64,000 bases of DNA from Burkholderia sp. 9120 (GCF_000745015.1 NZ_JQNA01000002.1:3844001-3908000), one strand, 5' to 3'; counted from the first letter of the stretch, positions 1 through 9,139 are shown. The notes: generated by a model from the letters alone, not told the origin. Program-made: numbers and translations.

Positions 1-708
1 CATTCCCTCTCGAATCGCCACAATCAGCGATTCGGCGATGTTGACATGCACCGGCCCATTCACTTCCATCATCTCGCTGCCATTCGGGCCGTCGAGCAGC
101 CAATCGTGAGGCGGAAATGCCGGCGTGTGCAGAATCAGACACTCGTGATGCGCGAGGTCTGCAGGCTTCTGCGGCGCGCCATGCGTGCGCACATAACCCG
201 GCGACGCGCACAAAATGCTAAAAGTCGTCCCCAGCGGTAGCGACACGAGATCCGAATTGGGTAGCGTCGACGCACCGATCACCGCGACGTCGGCACTGCC
301 TTCGAACAGATCCGGCATGCGCTGCGACAACGTCAACTCGACGGTCACCTCCGGATATTGCGCGCGATAGCGCGAAATGGCCGGCAGCACGTAGTGTTGG
401 CCGATGCTGGCAAAACTATGCATGCGTAGCGCGCCGCTTGGTCGTTCGTGTGCGCAACTCGCTTCTTCTTCTGCAGTGCCGACATCGGCGAGTATCTGCT
501 GACATCGTGTCAGATAACGCTCGCCGGCCGTGGTGAGGGCGAGTCGTCGCGTCGAACGGTTTAGCAAGCGGGTGCGTAGGTGAGCTTCGAGTTCCGAGAC
601 CGCGCGCGACATCGCGCCGGTCGTCGAATTAAGCGACTGCGCGGCGCCGGTAAAACTACCAGCTTCGACCACGCGTACGAACACTCGCATATTTTGTAAC
701 GTATCCAT
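1..708 (-). CDS. LysR-family transcriptional regulator, C-terminus cut off by window edge
   Basis: Read on the minus strand from the ATG at 706-708, the protein begins MDTLQNMRVFVRVVEAGSFT and continues with a LysR winged helix-turn-helix (AAQSLNSTTGAMSRAVSELE, then LLNRSTRRLALTTAGE), followed by the start of the periplasmic-binding-like effector domain. About 236 codons are present without a stop, so the last roughly 60-70 residues of a usual 300-residue LysR protein lie beyond position 1. It diverges from the FUSC exporter gene. This arrangement recalls the aaeR/aaeB pair, so control of that exporter is a reasonable inference. The effector is unknown. Confidence 0.9.
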   Translation of the reverse strand, partial: MDTLQNMRVFVRVVEAGSFTGAAQSLNSTTGAMSRAVSELEAHLRTRLLNRSTRRLALTTAGERYLTRCQQILADVGTAEEEASCAHERPSGALRMHSFASIGQHYVLPAISRYRAQYPEVTVELTLSQRMPDLFEGSADVAVIGASTLPNSDLVSLPLGTTFSILCASPGYVRTHGAPQKPADLAHHECLILHTPAFPPHDWLLDGPNGSEMMEVNGPVHVNIAESLIVAIREGM

Positions 709-916
709 CGATCCTTCTATTTCACGGCTGAGGCCGTATTGTCCGCCTGCCGGGCAAGCGCATTGTTGTTCGTTCTGGAAGGGACGTTTAGCCGCAGTCC
801 TCTTAATGTGCGCATTGCATGCTCCTACAATCGGCGCCTGGCTTGCCGGTGCGCATCTGCATCATCCTGTTCACCGGCGCTTCTCTTTGTGGCAAACCGG
901 AGCGCACAGCTTTCCG

Positions 917-3091
917 ATGAAACGTCAACATGCGATCAGACCGACGGCGGACTTCCGCCGGCAGTGGAACGTCATGTTGCACAGGCTTAGTCCGGCGCTT
1001 CGCGATTGGGCAAACAGCGACGGTCTGATCTGGCTGCATCTGCTGAAAACGGTCACCGCGGGTCTGTTGGCGCTGGGCATTGCGATGCTGCTGGATCTGC
1101 CGCAACCGCGCATTGCCATGACGACGGTGTTCGTGCTGATGCAACCGTTCAGCGGCATGGTGCTCGCGAAGAGTTTCTACCGGATTCTCGGCACCGCGGT
1201 GGGCACGCTCGCCGCGCTGGCGCTCGGCGCGCTGTTCGTCCAGCAGCCCGAGTTGTACATGCTCGGCATGATCGGCTGGGTAAGCGCGTGTATCGCGGCG
1301 GCGGTCCGGTATCGGCATTTCAGGTGGTACGGCTTCGTGCTGGCGGGTTATACCGCCGCGCTGATCGGTATTCCGAACGTCACGGCGCCGCATGATCTGT
1401 TTCTGGCGGCGCTCACGCGCGCGGCGGAGGTGGCGGTTGGCATTGTGTGTTCGAGCGCGGTGAGCGCGTTGATCGTGCCGCAGCGATCCAGTCTCGCGCT
1501 GCGTCGCGCGCTGCAAACCCGCTACGCAAATTTTACTGCGTTCGCCGCCGATGTGCTGAATCGCGGCATCGAGCGAGGTCAGTTCGAGCGGCGTTTTGCG
1601 GACCTCGTCGACGAAATCGTCGGCTTCGAAGCGACCCGCACGTTCGCCACTTTCGAAGATCCGGCGATGCGTTCACGCAGTCAGCATCTCGGCCGTTTGA
1701 ACGGCGAATTCATGGACGCCTGCGCTCGTCTGCATGCCCTACATCAACTGCTTAAACGTCTGCGAGCCAATGGTTCGGAGTCGAAAGTCGGCGCGATAAA
1801 GCCGTATTTCGATGAGCTGGCCGGACTCCTTTCGCCGCCCTCCGGGACACTCGCCATGGCCGATGCGACCGGCGTCGCTAGCCGTTTGCGGCGCTTTCAG
1901 GCGACCTTGCCACGTCGCGTGCGTGAAACGAGACGGCCGCTGGAGGCCGCGCCCACGGAATCGCTGGCGGACTTCGATACGTCGGCGGAACTGTTGTACC
2001 GCTTCGTCGACGAATGGATCCGCTATTCGGAGACTTACGCGTCGTTAGCCGCGCGGCGCAAACCGGCGGAGACGCGGCAACGCAACGCTAGCCGCTACGT
2101 GAGCCGGACGAACGGCTTTGTCGTCGCGTTCACGTTTATCCGCTCCGCCGCGGTCATGGCGATCGTCGGCTGGTTCTGGATCGAGACCGATTGGCCGAGC
2201 GGCGGTCTTGCCGTGATCGGCGCGGCATTGGCTTGCGCGCTGACGTCCACTGCGCCGAATGCATCGAAGATGGCCATGCAGATGGCGGCCGGCGCCGTGC
2301 TGGCGACCATGACGGGTTACCTCTTCACGTGCTACGTGTATCCGAATATCGACGGCTTTCCGCTGCTCTGCGCGATGCTCGCGCCCGTGCTGGCGCTCGG
2401 TGCGTTCATCGCGACGCGCAAGCGCGCGGCGGGGTACGGCATCGGCTTTTCGGTGTTCTTCTGTCTGCTTGCCGGACCGGACAATGTCGTGACGTACGCG
2501 CCGGATCTGCTGATCAACAACGGCATCGCGTTGACAGCGTCGATGCTGGTCGCGGCGTTGGCTTTTGCGGTGATTTTTCCCGCCGATATGCCCTGGCTCG
2601 TTGAACGGATCATGGGCGATTTGCGCGCGCAGGTCGTGTCCGCATGCAAGGACGAATTGCCCGGTCTCAACCAGCGGTTTCAGTCGAGCACGCATGACCT
2701 GACCGCCCAGTTGCGCATGCTGCTGACGCGGCGTTCGAGGCGTCGACGGGATGCGTTGCGCTGGATGCTCGCCACGCTCGAAGTAGGCCACGCGGTCATC
2801 GATCTGCGCAACGAAACGGCGCGTGCTGCTTATGCGGCGGCGCTTCATCCGCGCTGGAACGCTTCCCTCGAGCGTACTTGCGACGATCTCGCGCGGCTCT
2901 TCGCGCGTCCGAACGCGCAGGCGCTCGAACGTGCGCTGGTGTCTGTCCGCGCGGCGACCTGGATCGCGCAGGATGTTCTAGGCATCGTGCATGTCGAGCG
3001 CGATAAACGTCATGACGTGCAGCGGATTCTGAGCTGTCTGCACTTCATTCGTACGGCATTGCTCGATAAGGACGCGCCTTTCAATGCGTGA
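917..3091 (+). CDS. FUSC-family inner-membrane exporter (aromatic acid / fusaric acid resistance type)
   Basis: A 724-residue membrane protein with the two-part FUSC architecture. A first hydrophobic block (about residues 30-150, containing PRIAMTTVFVLMQPFSGMV) is followed by a long soluble helical region, then a second block (about residues 400-560, containing TDWPSGGLAVIGAALACALT), then a C-terminal soluble domain. Family members such as AaeB, YccS and FusC export aromatic carboxylic acids or related toxic compounds from the cytoplasm, usually with a membrane fusion protein. No such partner is encoded beside it here. The frame is open upstream to 806. I chose the ATG at 917 because the family begins shortly before the first membrane block and GGAG lies 14 bases upstream; an ATG at 974 is also possible. 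Confidence 0.85.
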   Translation: MKRQHAIRPTADFRRQWNVMLHRLSPALRDWANSDGLIWLHLLKTVTAGLLALGIAMLLDLPQPRIAMTTVFVLMQPFSGMVLAKSFYRILGTAVGTLAALALGALFVQQPELYMLGMIGWVSACIAAAVRYRHFRWYGFVLAGYTAALIGIPNVTAPHDLFLAALTRAAEVAVGIVCSSAVSALIVPQRSSLALRRALQTRYANFTAFAADVLNRGIERGQFERRFADLVDEIVGFEATRTFATFEDPAMRSRSQHLGRLNGEFMDACARLHALHQLLKRLRANGSESKVGAIKPYFDELAGLLSPPSGTLAMADATGVASRLRRFQATLPRRVRETRRPLEAAPTESLADFDTSAELLYRFVDEWIRYSETYASLAARRKPAETRQRNASRYVSRTNGFVVAFTFIRSAAVMAIVGWFWIETDWPSGGLAVIGAALACALTSTAPNASKMAMQMAAGAVLATMTGYLFTCYVYPNIDGFPLLCAMLAPVLALGAFIATRKRAAGYGIGFSVFFCLLAGPDNVVTYAPDLLINNGIALTASMLVAALAFAVIFPADMPWLVERIMGDLRAQVVSACKDELPGLNQRFQSSTHDLTAQLRMLLTRRSRRRRDALRWMLATLEVGHAVIDLRNETARAAYAAALHPRWNASLERTCDDLARLFARPNAQALERALVSVRAATWIAQDVLGIVHVERDKRHDVQRILSCLHFIRTALLDKDAPFNA

Positions 3092-3279
3092 TGATTGCGG
3101 CGCGTAGTTCGCGCGGTTTAACGGTGTGCATCGGTACACAGGGTACTGTCAGCGCTCAGCGAGACAACCTCCGCGACACAACGCCAACCACACGCATCGC
3201 CACGAGCCCGCTTCGATCCTTCCACCAGATGGAAATATCACTTCCGCCTAGCCCCGTTTATCTACAGGGACCGCAGCCA

Positions 3280-3285
3280 TATAGT
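3280..3285 (+). promoter_or_regulatory. possible sigma70 -10 element upstream of the small exported protein gene
   Basis: TATAGT at 3280-3285 lies 17 bases after TTTATC (3257-3262), about 70 bases before the start codon at 3352. The -35 match is weak. The rest of 3092-3351 shows no convincing gene; a GTG-started frame from 3088 has no protein-like features. Confidence 0.3.
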
Positions 3286-3351
3286 TTGATCACTGCCACG
3301 CAGTCACCACAAGTCACCGCCGAGCAGTAACCGTAAGCCCTGGAGAACGAA

Positions 3352-3579
3352 ATGAACGTGTTGAAGATTGCCCTGATTGCCTGCTCTTTGTCCGCAGTTG
3401 TCGCCCAAGCACAAACGGCGCCGGCCGCCCCCGAACAACAGCTTGCCCAAGCGAGCGCCCAGCGCGCGAACGGCGTCGCCGAGCAAGGCCGCGTCGCGGT
3501 GCCGGCCGCTAAAGCGAATGTCAGGGCCGAAGAGTGCGTCGGCCCCGTGAGCTTCTGCAATCTCTACTTCGGCAGCTAA
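3352..3579 (+). CDS. small exported protein with a C-terminal cysteine pair, unknown function
   Basis: A 75-residue protein with a clear signal peptide (MNVLKIALIACSLSAVVAQA, probable cleavage after AQA). The mature part of about 55 residues is Ala/Gln-rich and ends in a compact tail, ECVGPVSFCNLYFGS, with two cysteines seven residues apart that could form a disulfide in the periplasm. The start is supported by a purine-rich GGAGAACGAA just upstream of the ATG. I do not recognise the family. It stands alone between the FUSC gene and the CoA-transferase gene. Confidence 0.65.
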   Translation: MNVLKIALIACSLSAVVAQAQTAPAAPEQQLAQASAQRANGVAEQGRVAVPAAKANVRAEECVGPVSFCNLYFGS

Positions 3580-3770
3580 ACAGCGCCACGTGCAACACAC
3601 GCCGTACCTGCAAGACCCGTCGCGCGATTGATCGAGCGACAAAAAGCCTGACCGCGACGCCGTTGCACCTTGACGCCGCGGTCGGTGCGACAATCCGGCT
3701 ACCGAGCGGAGCGTACCGCAGATGTACGCACCGGTAGACTGGACTGGTGACTATGGAGAGACTCAGTTTC

Positions 3771-5285
3771 ATGTACCAAGACCGGATTCGTTGTGCCGCG
3801 TTGCGCGGAAAAATCACGTCGGCGGCTGAGGCAGCGCTGCTGATCAAGGACGGCATGCGCGTCGGCGCCAGCGGCTTCACGCGCGCGGGCGACGCGAAGG
3901 CCGTTCCCGTTGCGCTCGCCGAGCGGGTGCGCCAGGAAGGCAAGCCGCTGCAGATCACGTTGATGACCGGCGCATCGCTCGGTCACGACGTGGACCGCAT
4001 GCTCACCGAGGCGCACGTGCTGGCGCGTCGCTTGCCGTTCCAGGTGGACAAGACCTTGCGCGACGCGATCAATCGCGGCGAAGTCATGTTCGTTGATCAG
4101 CATCTATCCGAAACCGTCGAGATGCTGCGCGCGAACCAGCTCGGCAAACTCGACCTCGCCATTATCGAAGCCGCCGCGATCACCGAGACCGGCGGCATTG
4201 TGCCGACCACCTCGGTCGGCAATTCGGCGAGCTTCGCGATCCTCGCGGACAAGGTGATCGTCGAACTCAATCTCGCGCAGCCGCTCGCGCTCGAGGGCTT
4301 GCACGACATCTGGATTCCGGGCCGCCGGCCGCACCGAGAGCCGCTGCCGATCATGTCTCCGCGAGACCGGGTCGGCACGCCGGCTATCGAGATTCCGTTC
4401 GAAAAAATCGCGGCAATCGTCATCACCAACATGGCCGACAGTCCGTCCACCGTGCTGCCGGCTGACCAGGAAACCGAGCTGATCGCCGGTCATCTGATCG
4501 AATTTTTCCAGCACGAAGTGGCGCTTGGGCGCATGCCCAAAAACCTGCCGCCGTTGCAGGCCGGTATCGGCACGATTGCGAACTCGGTGCTGGCCGGTTT
4601 CGTCGACGCACCGTTTGAGCCGTTCGAAATCTACTCGGAAGTGCTGCAGGATTCCACCTTCGATCTGATGGACGCCGGCAAGGTCACCTTTGCGTCCGGC
4701 GCGTCGATCACGTTGTCGGCCGCGCGCCAGGCGCAGGTGTTCGGCGAGCTCGAACGTTATCGCGACCGTCTCGTCCTGCGTCCGCAGGAAGTCAGCAACC
4801 ACCCCGAAGTGATTCGTCGGCTCGGTTTGATCGCGTTGAACACCGCGCTGGAATTCGACATTTACGGCAACGTGAATTCGACCCATGTGGGCGGCACGCA
4901 CATGATGAACGGCATAGGCGGTTCGGGCGACTTCTCGCGCAATGCGTCGTGCGCGATCTTCGCCACCAAGTCGATGGCGAAAGGCGGCCGCATTTCCAGC
5001 GTCGTGCCGATGGTGCCGCATTGCGATCACAACGAGCATGACGTCGACGTCGTCGTGACGGAGCAGGGCCTCGCCGATCTGCGCGGATTGGCGCCGCGGG
5101 AACGGGCGGTGTTGATTATCGAGAACTGTACGCATCCGCTCTATCGCGATCTGCTGCGCGACTACTATCGGGACGCTTTGAAGCGGGGGGGACAAACGCC
5201 GCACCAGTTGGACCAGACATTTGCCTGGCATATCCGGCTGCGCGATACCGGCTCGATGTTGCCAGCGGAAGAGGCGGGACTTTAA
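3771..5285 (+). CDS. acetyl-CoA hydrolase/transferase family protein (succinyl-CoA:acetate CoA-transferase type)
   Basis: A 504-residue class I CoA-transferase of the Cat1/AarC/ScpC type, which moves CoA between acyl-CoA and short carboxylates such as acetate and succinate. Visible family features are the N-terminal GMRVGASGFTRAGDAK loop, the motif IYSEVLQD whose glutamate forms the covalent glutamyl-CoA intermediate in this family, and the glycine loop NGIGGSGDFSRNA. The length matches the family (about 500 residues). I chose the ATG at 3771 because GGAGAG at 3755-3760 sits 10 bases upstream; in-frame GTG 3747 and ATG 3753 have no such site. Cytoplasmic. Substrate preference cannot be read from sequence. 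Confidence 0.9.
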   Translation: MYQDRIRCAALRGKITSAAEAALLIKDGMRVGASGFTRAGDAKAVPVALAERVRQEGKPLQITLMTGASLGHDVDRMLTEAHVLARRLPFQVDKTLRDAINRGEVMFVDQHLSETVEMLRANQLGKLDLAIIEAAAITETGGIVPTTSVGNSASFAILADKVIVELNLAQPLALEGLHDIWIPGRRPHREPLPIMSPRDRVGTPAIEIPFEKIAAIVITNMADSPSTVLPADQETELIAGHLIEFFQHEVALGRMPKNLPPLQAGIGTIANSVLAGFVDAPFEPFEIYSEVLQDSTFDLMDAGKVTFASGASITLSAARQAQVFGELERYRDRLVLRPQEVSNHPEVIRRLGLIALNTALEFDIYGNVNSTHVGGTHMMNGIGGSGDFSRNASCAIFATKSMAKGGRISSVVPMVPHCDHNEHDVDVVVTEQGLADLRGLAPRERAVLIIENCTHPLYRDLLRDYYRDALKRGGQTPHQLDQTFAWHIRLRDTGSMLPAEEAGL

Positions 5286-5319
5286 ATCAGTTGGCCTGGC
5301 TAACTTTGCAAGCCATGTC

Positions 5320-5348
5320 GGCGTCAGACGGCTTTCGCCGCTGACGCC
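5320..5348. terminator. strong hairpin between convergent genes, possible bidirectional terminator
   Basis: GGCGTCAG (5320-5327) pairs with CTGACGCC (5341-5348), and the interior CGGC-TTTC-GCCG extends the stem past a single bulged base. It lies between the convergent CoA-transferase and GlsB-like genes. There is no T-run on either strand, so it is not a canonical intrinsic terminator. Confidence 0.45.
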
Positions 5349-5375
5349 GTTATGTCAGATGCGCAGATGCGGTAC

Positions 5376-5630
5376 TCAGGTGCCGCGTCGGATGAGCCGG
5401 ATAAGAAACAGCAGAATGACCGCGCCGATCACCGCCGTGATGATCGAACCGATCCAGCCACCGCCCAGCGAAATATGCAGCACGCCGGCGAGCCAGCCGC
5501 CGATAAACGCGCCGACAATCCCGACGATGATGTCGACGATCAGGCCGAAGCCGCCGCCCTTGACGAGCACGCCTGCCAGCCAGCCAGCGATCGCGCCGAT
5601 GATGAGCCATGCAATGATGCCGTGTTCCAT
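5376..5630 (-). CDS. GlsB/YeaQ/YmgE-family stress-response membrane protein
   Basis: An 84-residue, almost wholly hydrophobic, glycine-rich protein (MEHGIIAWLIIGAIAGWLAG, then GGGFGLIVDIIVGIVGAFIG and a third hydrophobic stretch, ending in RLIRRGT). This is the pattern of the transglycosylase-associated / GlsB family of small inner-membrane proteins with about three membrane segments, linked to general stress but of unproven biochemical role. GGGAG lies 8 bases upstream of the ATG. A small palindrome GTGAA-AAA-TTCAC (5653-5665) lies just upstream of the gene. Confidence 0.9.
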   Translation of the reverse strand: MEHGIIAWLIIGAIAGWLAGVLVKGGGFGLIVDIIVGIVGAFIGGWLAGVLHISLGGGWIGSIITAVIGAVILLFLIRLIRRGT

Positions 5631-5804
5631 AATCGAGACTCCCTAGTTGAGTGTGAAAAATTCACGGTGACAGAGCTTAGTCGAAGCTTATGGGACAGTC
5701 CATATTCAGGACGCGGAATTAACATTGTCTGAATCTATTGCAAGCTAAGTGTAGACGATGCGCGCGAATATGGGGGACTTACACGCGGCGCTCATTCAGG
5801 CCGC

Positions 5805-6512
5805 TCATTCAGGCGTCGGCTCCGCTTCCCTGGCGGTCCAACTGACGCTGGACACGCTCTTTTCCATGCTGATGCGGCTGGCCATCTGTTCGAGCTTCGA
5901 CTGATCTTTAGGATGCAGCTTGACGATCGCGGTGACGCGAATGCGTTGTGAATCGTCGTCGACGTCTTCGCTCGTCAGGCTTTGAAACGAGAGCGGCGTC
6001 GAATACATCGAGTTGGAGACGGCGGTGCGAATGTGGATCTCATCGGCTTCGCGACAGACGATTGTCAGCACATACTCGCGCACCAGATCCGCGTTGGACA
6101 CCGGCGTGGCGTTGATCATGCGGCTCACTTCGCGCAACACCGTGTTGGTCAGCAGCACGACCGCCGTGCCGGCCAGCGCCGGTCCGTAATGACCCGCGCC
6201 GCACAGCACGCCGACCGCGGCCGAGCACCATAAGGTCGCCGCGGTGTTGATCCCCTGAATGGAACCCTTGTCGCGCATGATCACGCCGCCGCCGAGAAAA
6301 CCGACGCCGGACACGACATACGCCGCGATCTGCGTAATACCGGCCGTGCCGTTGCCGGTCAGCACGCCGAGCGTAACGAACAGGCACGCGCCGCTCGCGA
6401 CCAGCGTGATGGTGCGCAGGCCGGCATTGCGCTGCCGCATCTGCCGCTCGAGGCCGATCGCGACGCCGCAGGCGAAAGCGGCGAAGAGCCGCCAGACGAA
6501 TTCAATTGTCAT
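5805..6512 (-). CDS. MgtC/SapB-family inner-membrane protein
   Basis: A 235-residue protein with the MgtC/SapB N-terminal membrane domain: FVWRLFAAFACGVAIGLERQ, the Arg-rich turn QMRQRNAGLRTITLVASGAC, and the conserved GVGFLGGGVIMRDKGSIQG followed by NTAATLWCSAAVGVLCGAG. The C-terminal ~90 residues form a soluble ACT-like domain. MgtC proteins modulate the F-type ATP synthase and support survival in low Mg2+ or in macrophages; many SapB-type relatives are uncharacterised. The frame stays open to 6659, but the family begins at MTIEFVWRL, so I use the ATG at 6510-6512. No clear ribosome binding site precedes it. Confidence 0.88.
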   Translation of the reverse strand: MTIEFVWRLFAAFACGVAIGLERQMRQRNAGLRTITLVASGACLFVTLGVLTGNGTAGITQIAAYVVSGVGFLGGGVIMRDKGSIQGINTAATLWCSAAVGVLCGAGHYGPALAGTAVVLLTNTVLREVSRMINATPVSNADLVREYVLTIVCREADEIHIRTAVSNSMYSTPLSFQSLTSEDVDDDSQRIRVTAIVKLHPKDQSKLEQMASRISMEKSVSSVSWTAREAEPTPE

Positions 6513-6693
6513 CGTAAAGAAAGGTTGAGGCGCGTGTTCGCACAGTGTGAACCCAACGCATGACAGCAGCACGCTTTCCTCGATGGAATGCGGCGGCGGA
6601 CAGGCGTGACGAAGCACGCAAGCGAGGCTTGCGGCGCTGTAATGCATCCGTGTCGGCATGGCGTCGAGCCACGCGACACTTCACTGGCAGTAC

Positions 6694-6763
6694 GAGGGTA
6701 TCAACGCGAGAATATCAACGCGAGGGTATCAACGCGAGGGTATCAACGCGAGGGTATCAACGA
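6694..6763. repeat. five tandem copies of a 14-bp repeat (GAGGGTATCAACGC)
   Basis: Copies begin at 6694, 6708, 6722, 6736 and 6750. Copy 2 has AA in place of GG at its centre (GAGAATATCAACGC) and copy 5 ends in A; the others are identical. The array lies in the intergenic region upstream of the MgtC-family gene. Because 14 is not a multiple of three, copies fall in different frames, which argues against a coding repeat. Confidence 0.95.
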
Positions 6764-7183
6764 CGTGCACCGTCGGCCCGAAGGCAAGACGGCGACAGAA
6801 AAAGACTGACGCGGAAATCTTGCCGATCAGGCGATCGGGCGAATCGAAGCTCGACTGGTACAACTGCTACTGTCCAAGATCGTGATTCCGGTTAGATGAA
6901 CTGGCCGAATTTTAGGCAGCTCTGCAAAGTTAAGTCAAGCTGTGACGACGTGTGATGGAGAACGTTTTGTCGTGGGCCTGGGAAGAGTGGGGTGGTGTGT
7001 GCGGAATTATCCATGCATCAATACGGACTCCGAATATTGACGGAAGCCGTCCTGGAAAACAGACTATTCGCTCGCTTCGAAACGAGTCGTGCTCGCGCCG
7101 TGCTCGCGTCGCGCAATGGCGACGGCGCAATCCATCCGCACGGCGTTGCCCGTTAATCGCCCTTCACCCCAATCGAGGAATCT
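6764..7183. other. intergenic stretch, no gene recognised
   Basis: Between the 14-bp repeat array and the exported protein gene at 7184 I see no supportable coding frame. Short open frames here have random composition and no ribosome binding sites. A short inverted repeat CCGATC-AGGC-GATCGG lies near 6820-6840. The last 20 bases carry the ribosome binding site (GAGGA, about 7175-7179) of the next gene. Confidence 0.6.
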
Positions 7184-7708
7184 ATGAAAGCTAAAGCTCT
7201 TGGCGTCATTGCCGGTGCGTTGATCGCAGCCGCTCCGCTCGTGTCGTTCGCCGCCGGTCTGCCCGCGCCGTTTGAAGGCAGCAGCACGCTGCAGGCGGAC
7301 GGTCTCGTGAAATCGGTCGACCAGGTGAAACATTCGGTGACCGTGCTCGACGCGCAAGGCGGCGAAGCGTCGTTCGATATCACCGACCCGGCGAACCTCG
7401 CGCAGATCAGACAGGGCGGCAAGGTCCACATCCGTATGGTGCGCAATGCGGTGGTCAGCGTGACGCGCGGTGCGGACGGTCACAGCGCCGGCGCGCAAAG
7501 CGCGCAGCCGAACACGGTTCACAACGTGACGGCCGAGGTCCAAAGCATCGACCATGCGTCCGGCATCATGGCGCTGAAAAGCCCGAACGGCGCGGTGTTT
7601 CATATCCAGGGCCGCGAACCGGCCAATGTCGCCGGTGTGACGCCGGGCATGCAGGTAATGGTGGCGTTCGCGCAGCAGGTCGACGTGGCGGTCGCGCCCG
7701 CGCAGTAA
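7184..7708 (+). CDS. exported protein with two repeated beta-rich modules, unknown function
   Basis: A 174-residue protein with a signal peptide (MKAKALGVIAGALIAAAPLV, probable cleavage after SFA) and two similar modules of about 50 residues. Module 1 (about 42-95) runs VKSVDQVKHSVTVLDAQGG to VHIRMVRNAVVSV; module 2 (about 117-170) runs VQSIDHASGIMALKSPNG to MVAFAQQVDVAV. Both alternate hydrophobic strands and end in a V/A-rich strand, which suggests paired small beta-barrels of the periplasmic copper-binding-protein or OB type. GAGGA precedes the ATG. The gene converges on the metallophosphoesterase gene with a 15-base gap. Function unknown. Confidence 0.75.
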   Translation: MKAKALGVIAGALIAAAPLVSFAAGLPAPFEGSSTLQADGLVKSVDQVKHSVTVLDAQGGEASFDITDPANLAQIRQGGKVHIRMVRNAVVSVTRGADGHSAGAQSAQPNTVHNVTAEVQSIDHASGIMALKSPNGAVFHIQGREPANVAGVTPGMQVMVAFAQQVDVAVAPAQ

Positions 7709-7723
7709 TCGACGGGCGACGTG

Positions 7724-8887
7724 TTAGTCCGGCTCGCCGGGCACGAGGCGCAGGCGTGTGATTTCAGACGGTGCGCCTAAGCGCTTCGGCGGGCCCCAGT
7801 AGCCGGTGCCGCGACTCGTGTAGACCCATAGACCGTTCAGGCGGGCGAGGCCGGCGGTGAACGGCTGCTGGAACCGCACGAAGAAGTTCCATGGGAAGAA
7901 CTGGCCGCCGTGCGTATGCCCCGACAGTTGCAGCGTAAAACCCGCGGCGGCCGCGGCTTCGGCTGAACGTGGCTGGTGAGCGAGCAGCACCTTGATCAGT
8001 ACATCGCCTGGTGCGCCGGCTAGCGCCGCAACCGGGTCGCTACGATGCAACGGATCGTGATGTCCCGCCGAATAGTCGGTCACGCCGGCAATCACGGCGC
8101 GTGCGCCGTCGTGATCCACGATTACGTGCTCGTTGAGCAGCACCTTGAGGCCAAGGCGCCGGAACTCGGCGATCCACGCGTTCGCGCCGGCGTAGTACTC
8201 GTGATTGCCGGTCACGAGGAACGCGCCATGACGCGCGCTGAGACGTGACAACGGCTGGGTGTGCCGGGTCAGTTGCGGCACGCTGCCGTCCACCACATCA
8301 CCGGTCACGGCGATCAGATCCGGCTTCAACCGATTCACCGCGTCGACGATCGCATCGACATAGCGGTGCTTGATGGTCGGACCAACGTGAATGTCGCTGA
8401 TCTGGACGATCGTGAAGCCGTCGAGCGCGGGCGGCAAATCGTCGATCGGTACGTCGATCGTCACGACTTTCGCGCGGCGGCGGGCGTTGAAGAGACCGAC
8501 TAGCGTCGAGAGCAGGGCGAGCAAGGGCACGGCCGCCGCCGAGCCCGTACGCCAATGCGCAATGCTGATGGTGTACGGCCAGATCGCATCGACGGTGAGC
8601 AGCGAGGCGAGCATCAGATCGCGGGCGAAGGTCAGCACCAGCAGCGACGAGAAGAAACCCATCGCCAGCAGGCCGACCCAGGCGAGCCGGTCGCCGAGCG
8701 GCTGGCGTTTGATCGTGCGCGCCAGCATGCCGAGCGGAATCAGAAAGATCGACAGCACGAGCCACAGCGCGCACAACCAGCGGCCGGTGGTGTCGACCGG
8801 CATGTCCGGAATCAGACGCAAGCCGACGTAGATATGCAGCAGGATGCCAATCAGGATGATGCGGACAAGAAACGATGAGCGGCGCAT
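7724..8887 (-). CDS. membrane-anchored metallophosphoesterase (calcineurin-like, YaeI/UDP-diacylglucosamine-hydrolase type)
   Basis: A 387-residue protein with about four N-terminal membrane segments (FLVRIILIGILLHIYVGLRL onward) followed by a calcineurin-like phosphoesterase domain. The metal-binding motifs are visible in order: VQISDIHVG (D-x-H), VTGDVVDG (GD), VTGNHEYY (GNHE), LLAHQP and LSGHTHGGQ (GHTH). The family hydrolyses phosphomono- or diesters at a dinuclear metal centre; substrates of this membrane-bound branch are mostly unknown, and lipid-linked phosphates are possible. The frame is open up to 8980, but the conserved membrane block begins at MRRSSFLVR, so I place the start at 8887. 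Confidence 0.88.
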   Translation of the reverse strand: MRRSSFLVRIILIGILLHIYVGLRLIPDMPVDTTGRWLCALWLVLSIFLIPLGMLARTIKRQPLGDRLAWVGLLAMGFFSSLLVLTFARDLMLASLLTVDAIWPYTISIAHWRTGSAAAVPLLALLSTLVGLFNARRRAKVVTIDVPIDDLPPALDGFTIVQISDIHVGPTIKHRYVDAIVDAVNRLKPDLIAVTGDVVDGSVPQLTRHTQPLSRLSARHGAFLVTGNHEYYAGANAWIAEFRRLGLKVLLNEHVIVDHDGARAVIAGVTDYSAGHHDPLHRSDPVAALAGAPGDVLIKVLLAHQPRSAEAAAAAGFTLQLSGHTHGGQFFPWNFFVRFQQPFTAGLARLNGLWVYTSRGTGYWGPPKRLGAPSEITRLRLVPGEPD

Positions 8888-9139
8888 AGGGACCACGGAG
8901 GCGGGAAGGGGCCGGCACGAGCAGAGGACCGGCGGCGACTCGTGGGCCGCGGTAACGCCATGCCGAACGAGTCGAATCATTCTACCGGCATGCGCAGCGG
9001 TTTGCCGGCGGTGCCAAATTCACCGCTACAGCGCCTCGGTCGCCGTTTCCGGATACGGTCCAAACGCCTGGCGCATTGCAGCATTCGCGGCGCTTCCTTA
9101 GCGGGATCTGATTGCCGTGGCAACCTAATTAAATGGGCT

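Noticed and set aside
3088..3330. 80-codon frame after the FUSC gene
   Set aside because: GTG start without a ribosome binding site, Thr/Ser/Arg-rich random composition, and it overlaps a putative promoter.
6694..6763. CRISPR array
   Set aside because: Units are 14 bp and directly abutting with no spacers, and no cas genes are present.
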